Below the pieces are notes generated by a model, which was not told the DNA's origin, searched no databases, and saw nothing but the letters and a program-made list of their open reading frames with translations. Below, piece after piece: positions 63,847 to 64,000 of a stretch of 64,000 nucleotides of DNA (positions are counted from its first letter, which is position 1; each line of letters opens with the position of its first letter). A program made the translations under genes and the position numbers. Where the stretch lies: positions 47,130,892 to 47,194,891 of the forward strand of contig NC_133971.1 of assembly GCF_031877795.1 (NCBI RefSeq), written 5' to 3'. This DNA comes from Strix aluco. Its lineage: Eukaryota; Chordata; Aves; Strigiformes; Strigidae.

Positions 63847-64000
63847 CTAGGAAAAAGATATGCCGTATTTAACATGGTAACATGCATTCATACTATGTAT
63901 GGTTACAAGGGTAAGGGTATAAGAGGAAGGAGAAGGAAAAGTCAGTATGTTTGTATGATTAAAAACCCCTTTCAGACTCACCATCCAATGTTAAATGAAT

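Noticed and set aside
63967..64000. Possible SNX2 exon end at the right edge (ATGGTGAGTC on the minus strand)
   Set aside because: The next exon starts in phase 0 after a Glu-ending exon in the family (RSREE), but the sequence before this GT does not encode it and the phase does not fit.
1..64000. CRISPR arrays, operons, phage or bacterial defence systems
   Set aside because: No direct-repeat arrays with spacers, no dense ORF layout and no ribosome-binding sites; splice sites, CR1 and LTRs show nuclear vertebrate DNA.

Overview
The window is bird nuclear DNA. It is AT-rich and intron-dominated, and it carries several CR1 (chicken repeat 1) LINE copies plus two solo retroviral LTRs of a kind common in avian genomes. 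I see no bacterial, viral or plasmid gene. Two sorting-nexin genes lie head-to-tail on the minus strand, the same order as human SNX2 and SNX24 on 5q23.2. In chicken the matching block should be on Z; that is inference from known human 5q / avian Z correspondence.

Right part (about 47.0-64.0 kb, minus strand): the last 12 coding exons of SNX2, encoding the final 389 residues (most of the PX domain and the whole BAR domain) and the stop codon. Every exon was placed by splice sites and reading frame, and lengths sum to an intact frame (1,170 nt including stop). One of its introns uses a GC donor. The first ~130 residues lie beyond the right edge. A CR1 fragment sits in one intron.

Middle (about 40.3-41.15 kb): a CpG island with the promoter and first coding exon of SNX24 (20 residues, minus strand). 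The promoter has two closely spaced CACGTGAC E-boxes, GC boxes and a possible short upstream ORF. About 6 kb of non-coding DNA separates it from the SNX2 3' end.

Left part (1-40.6 kb): no further SNX24 exon was recognised, so this is read as SNX24 intron 1. It holds CR1 fragments at 4.9, 18.7, 21.2, 28.2, 35.4-38.1 and 39.9-40.3 kb, a 346-bp LTR with 5-bp target duplications at 34.2 kb, and a 1,028-bp LTR with a 6-bp target duplication nested inside the 35-38 kb CR1.

Both genes act on endosomal membranes: SNX2 is a PX-BAR sorting nexin of the retrograde SNX-BAR coat, and SNX24 is a small PX-only protein. I found no convincing undescribed system. The best leads are the GC-AG intron, the paired E-boxes at the SNX24 promoter, the nested LTR, and the CR1 copy abutting the CpG island.
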